Source of the DNA: Actinomycetes bacterium
Lineage (GTDB): Bacteria > Actinomycetota > CALGFH01
Assembly: GCA_030146615.1 (NCBI GenBank)
Contig: JASLBL010000511.1
Location: 1-5,512 of the forward strand
Reading direction: 5' to 3'
Length of the DNA stretch: 5,512 nt
The position numbers were made by a program, and so were the translations under genes. Below are positions 4,665-5,512 of the stretch, in pieces (position 1 is the first letter of the stretch; every line of letters starts with the position of its first letter). A model generated the notes under the pieces. It was not told the origin of the DNA, ran no database searches, and was given only the letters and a program-made list of their open reading frames with translations.

Positions 4665-5512
4665 CTACTGTACCGGGCCGGGATGGGCCCGCCAGGCCAG
4701 CCCGGCCGCGGCCAGGTCGTCCCAGAACCGGGGGTAGGTCTTGGCCACGCAGGCCGGGTCCTCCAGGACCACGCCGGGCGCGCGGGCGGCCACGGCGGCC
4801 AGGGCCATGGCCATGCGGTGGTCGCCCCAGGTGGCCAGCCGGGCCGGGCGGAGCCGGTCCGGGCCGCCCCCGCCGACGACCAGCCCGTCGGGCAGCTCGG
4901 TGACCGCCACCCCGAGCTTGGCCAGCTCGGCGGCCAGGGCGGCCAGCCGGTCGGTCTCGTGGCCCCGGGTCACCGCGACCCCGCGGATCCGGGAGGGGCC
5001 GGTGGCCAGCGCGGCCAGGGCGGCCACGGTGGTGACCTGGTCGGGCATGGCCGCCAGGTCGGCGTCGACCGGGCCCAGGGCGTCGGGGCCGCGCACGGTC
5101 AGGCAGGCCCCGTCGCGGGTCACCGTCGCCCCCATCGCCTCCAGCAGCGCCGGCAGGGCGGCGTCGGGCTGGAGGGTGCCCGGGTCGGCGTTGGTGACCG
5201 TGACCGTGCCCCCGGTGGCCGCGGCCAGGGCGAACAGGTGGGCGGCGGCGCTGGCGTCGTACTCGACGTCCAGCTCGGCCGCCCGGTAGCCGCCGGGCTC
5301 GACCCGCCAGGCGGCCCGGCCGGCCGGCTCCACCTGGGCGCCGAAGCGGCGCAGCAGGGCGGCGGTCAGGTCCACGTAGGCGGCCGCTCCCAGCCGCTCG
5401 GCGGCCAGCACCACCGGCCGGCGGGCATACGGGGCGACCAGCAGGACGGCGCTGGCGAACTGGCTGGAGGCGGCGGCGTCCACGGTCGCCCGGCCCCCGG
5501 CCAGGCCGCCGC
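4665..5512 (-). CDS. aroA: 3-phosphoshikimate 1-carboxyvinyltransferase (EPSP synthase), C-terminal two thirds
   Basis: Transfers the enolpyruvyl group of PEP to shikimate 3-phosphate, the sixth step of the shikimate pathway to aromatic amino acids; cytoplasmic. 281 residues are visible and the gene runs off the right edge. The GTG at 5483 is an internal Val codon, because the reading GGLAGGRATVDAAASSQF continues upstream without a break. Motifs: SSQF (shikimate-phosphate site, E. coli S169-S170-Q171; codons at about 5457-5468), AAYVDLTAALLRRFGAQV, the DASAAAHLFALAAATGGTV helix, AMPDQVTTVAALA with the Asp of the E. coli D313 type, RGHETDRLAALAAEL (about 4920-4970), GDHRMAMALA (R386-type Arg, 4815-4823) and CVAKTYPRF (K411-type Lys). 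Roughly 150 N-terminal residues are missing, including the glyphosate-sensitivity loop, so resistance class cannot be judged. His replaces the E. coli Lys340, as in mycobacterial AroA. Confidence 0.96.
   Translation of the reverse strand, partial: GGLAGGRATVDAAASSQFASAVLLVAPYARRPVVLAAERLGAAAYVDLTAALLRRFGAQVEPAGRAAWRVEPGGYRAAELDVEYDASAAAHLFALAAATGGTVTVTNADPGTLQPDAALPALLEAMGATVTRDGACLTVRGPDALGPVDADLAAMPDQVTTVAALAALATGPSRIRGVAVTRGHETDRLAALAAELAKLGVAVTELPDGLVVGGGGPDRLRPARLATWGDHRMAMALAAVAARAPGVVLEDPACVAKTYPRFWDDLAAAGLAWRAHPGPVQ

Noticed and set aside
5481..5483. GTG as the start of a 272-residue protein
   Set aside because: The aroA frame continues upstream without a stop into the conserved Gly-rich segment before SSQF, so this is an internal Val codon.
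1..5512. Mobile element, phage, CRISPR or toxin-antitoxin content
   Set aside because: No transposase, integrase, regularly spaced repeats, tRNA-adjacent att site or paired small genes are visible. The NYN gene has no antitoxin-like partner.

Overview
The window is very GC-rich (roughly three quarters G+C by eye). Its genes carry the matching codon bias, with G or C in most third positions. The EPSP synthase has RGHETDRL, the form I recall from Mycobacterium AroA, where E. coli has VKETDRL. F420-type flavoenzyme homologues, TANNNT -10 boxes and probable leaderless starts also point to an actinobacterium (Actinomycetota). I cannot name the genus. About nine tenths of the window is coding.

Layout. 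The left half is read on the minus strand: the first 68 codons of an amidase-signature enzyme (1-206), a complete GNAT acetyltransferase (281-781) and a NYN-domain nuclease with two C-terminal OST-HTH/LOTUS-like repeats (908-1993). Divergent from the NYN gene, across a gap of only 24-30 bp, is a plus-strand FAD-dependent amine oxidase (to 3292). It converges on a second minus-strand group: EPSP synthase aroA (4665 to beyond the right edge), a PPOX-type split-barrel flavin/F420 oxidoreductase (4159-4572) and a YdfG-like short-chain dehydrogenase (3394-4146). The last two are 12 nt apart and almost certainly co-transcribed.

Non-coding parts are short but structured. A TTGACC-N19-TACACC promoter with a dyad in its long spacer, the architecture of MerR-family targets, precedes the amidase. 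An 8-bp inverted repeat abuts the TTG start of the GNAT gene. A perfect 11-bp G7/C7 hairpin follows the NYN gene. The NYN/amine oxidase gap can be read as two overlapping leaderless promoters. The convergent gap at 3293-3393 holds terminator-like hairpins and a perfect actinobacterial DnaA-box word.

How the genes work together: aroA is a core shikimate-pathway gene. The rest look like housekeeping or accessory oxidoreductases with no shared pathway I can prove. I see no mobile element, CRISPR array, tRNA, rRNA or obvious defence cassette. The most unusual protein is the NYN-linker-LOTUS-LOTUS protein, a probable RNA-processing enzyme whose target is unknown.
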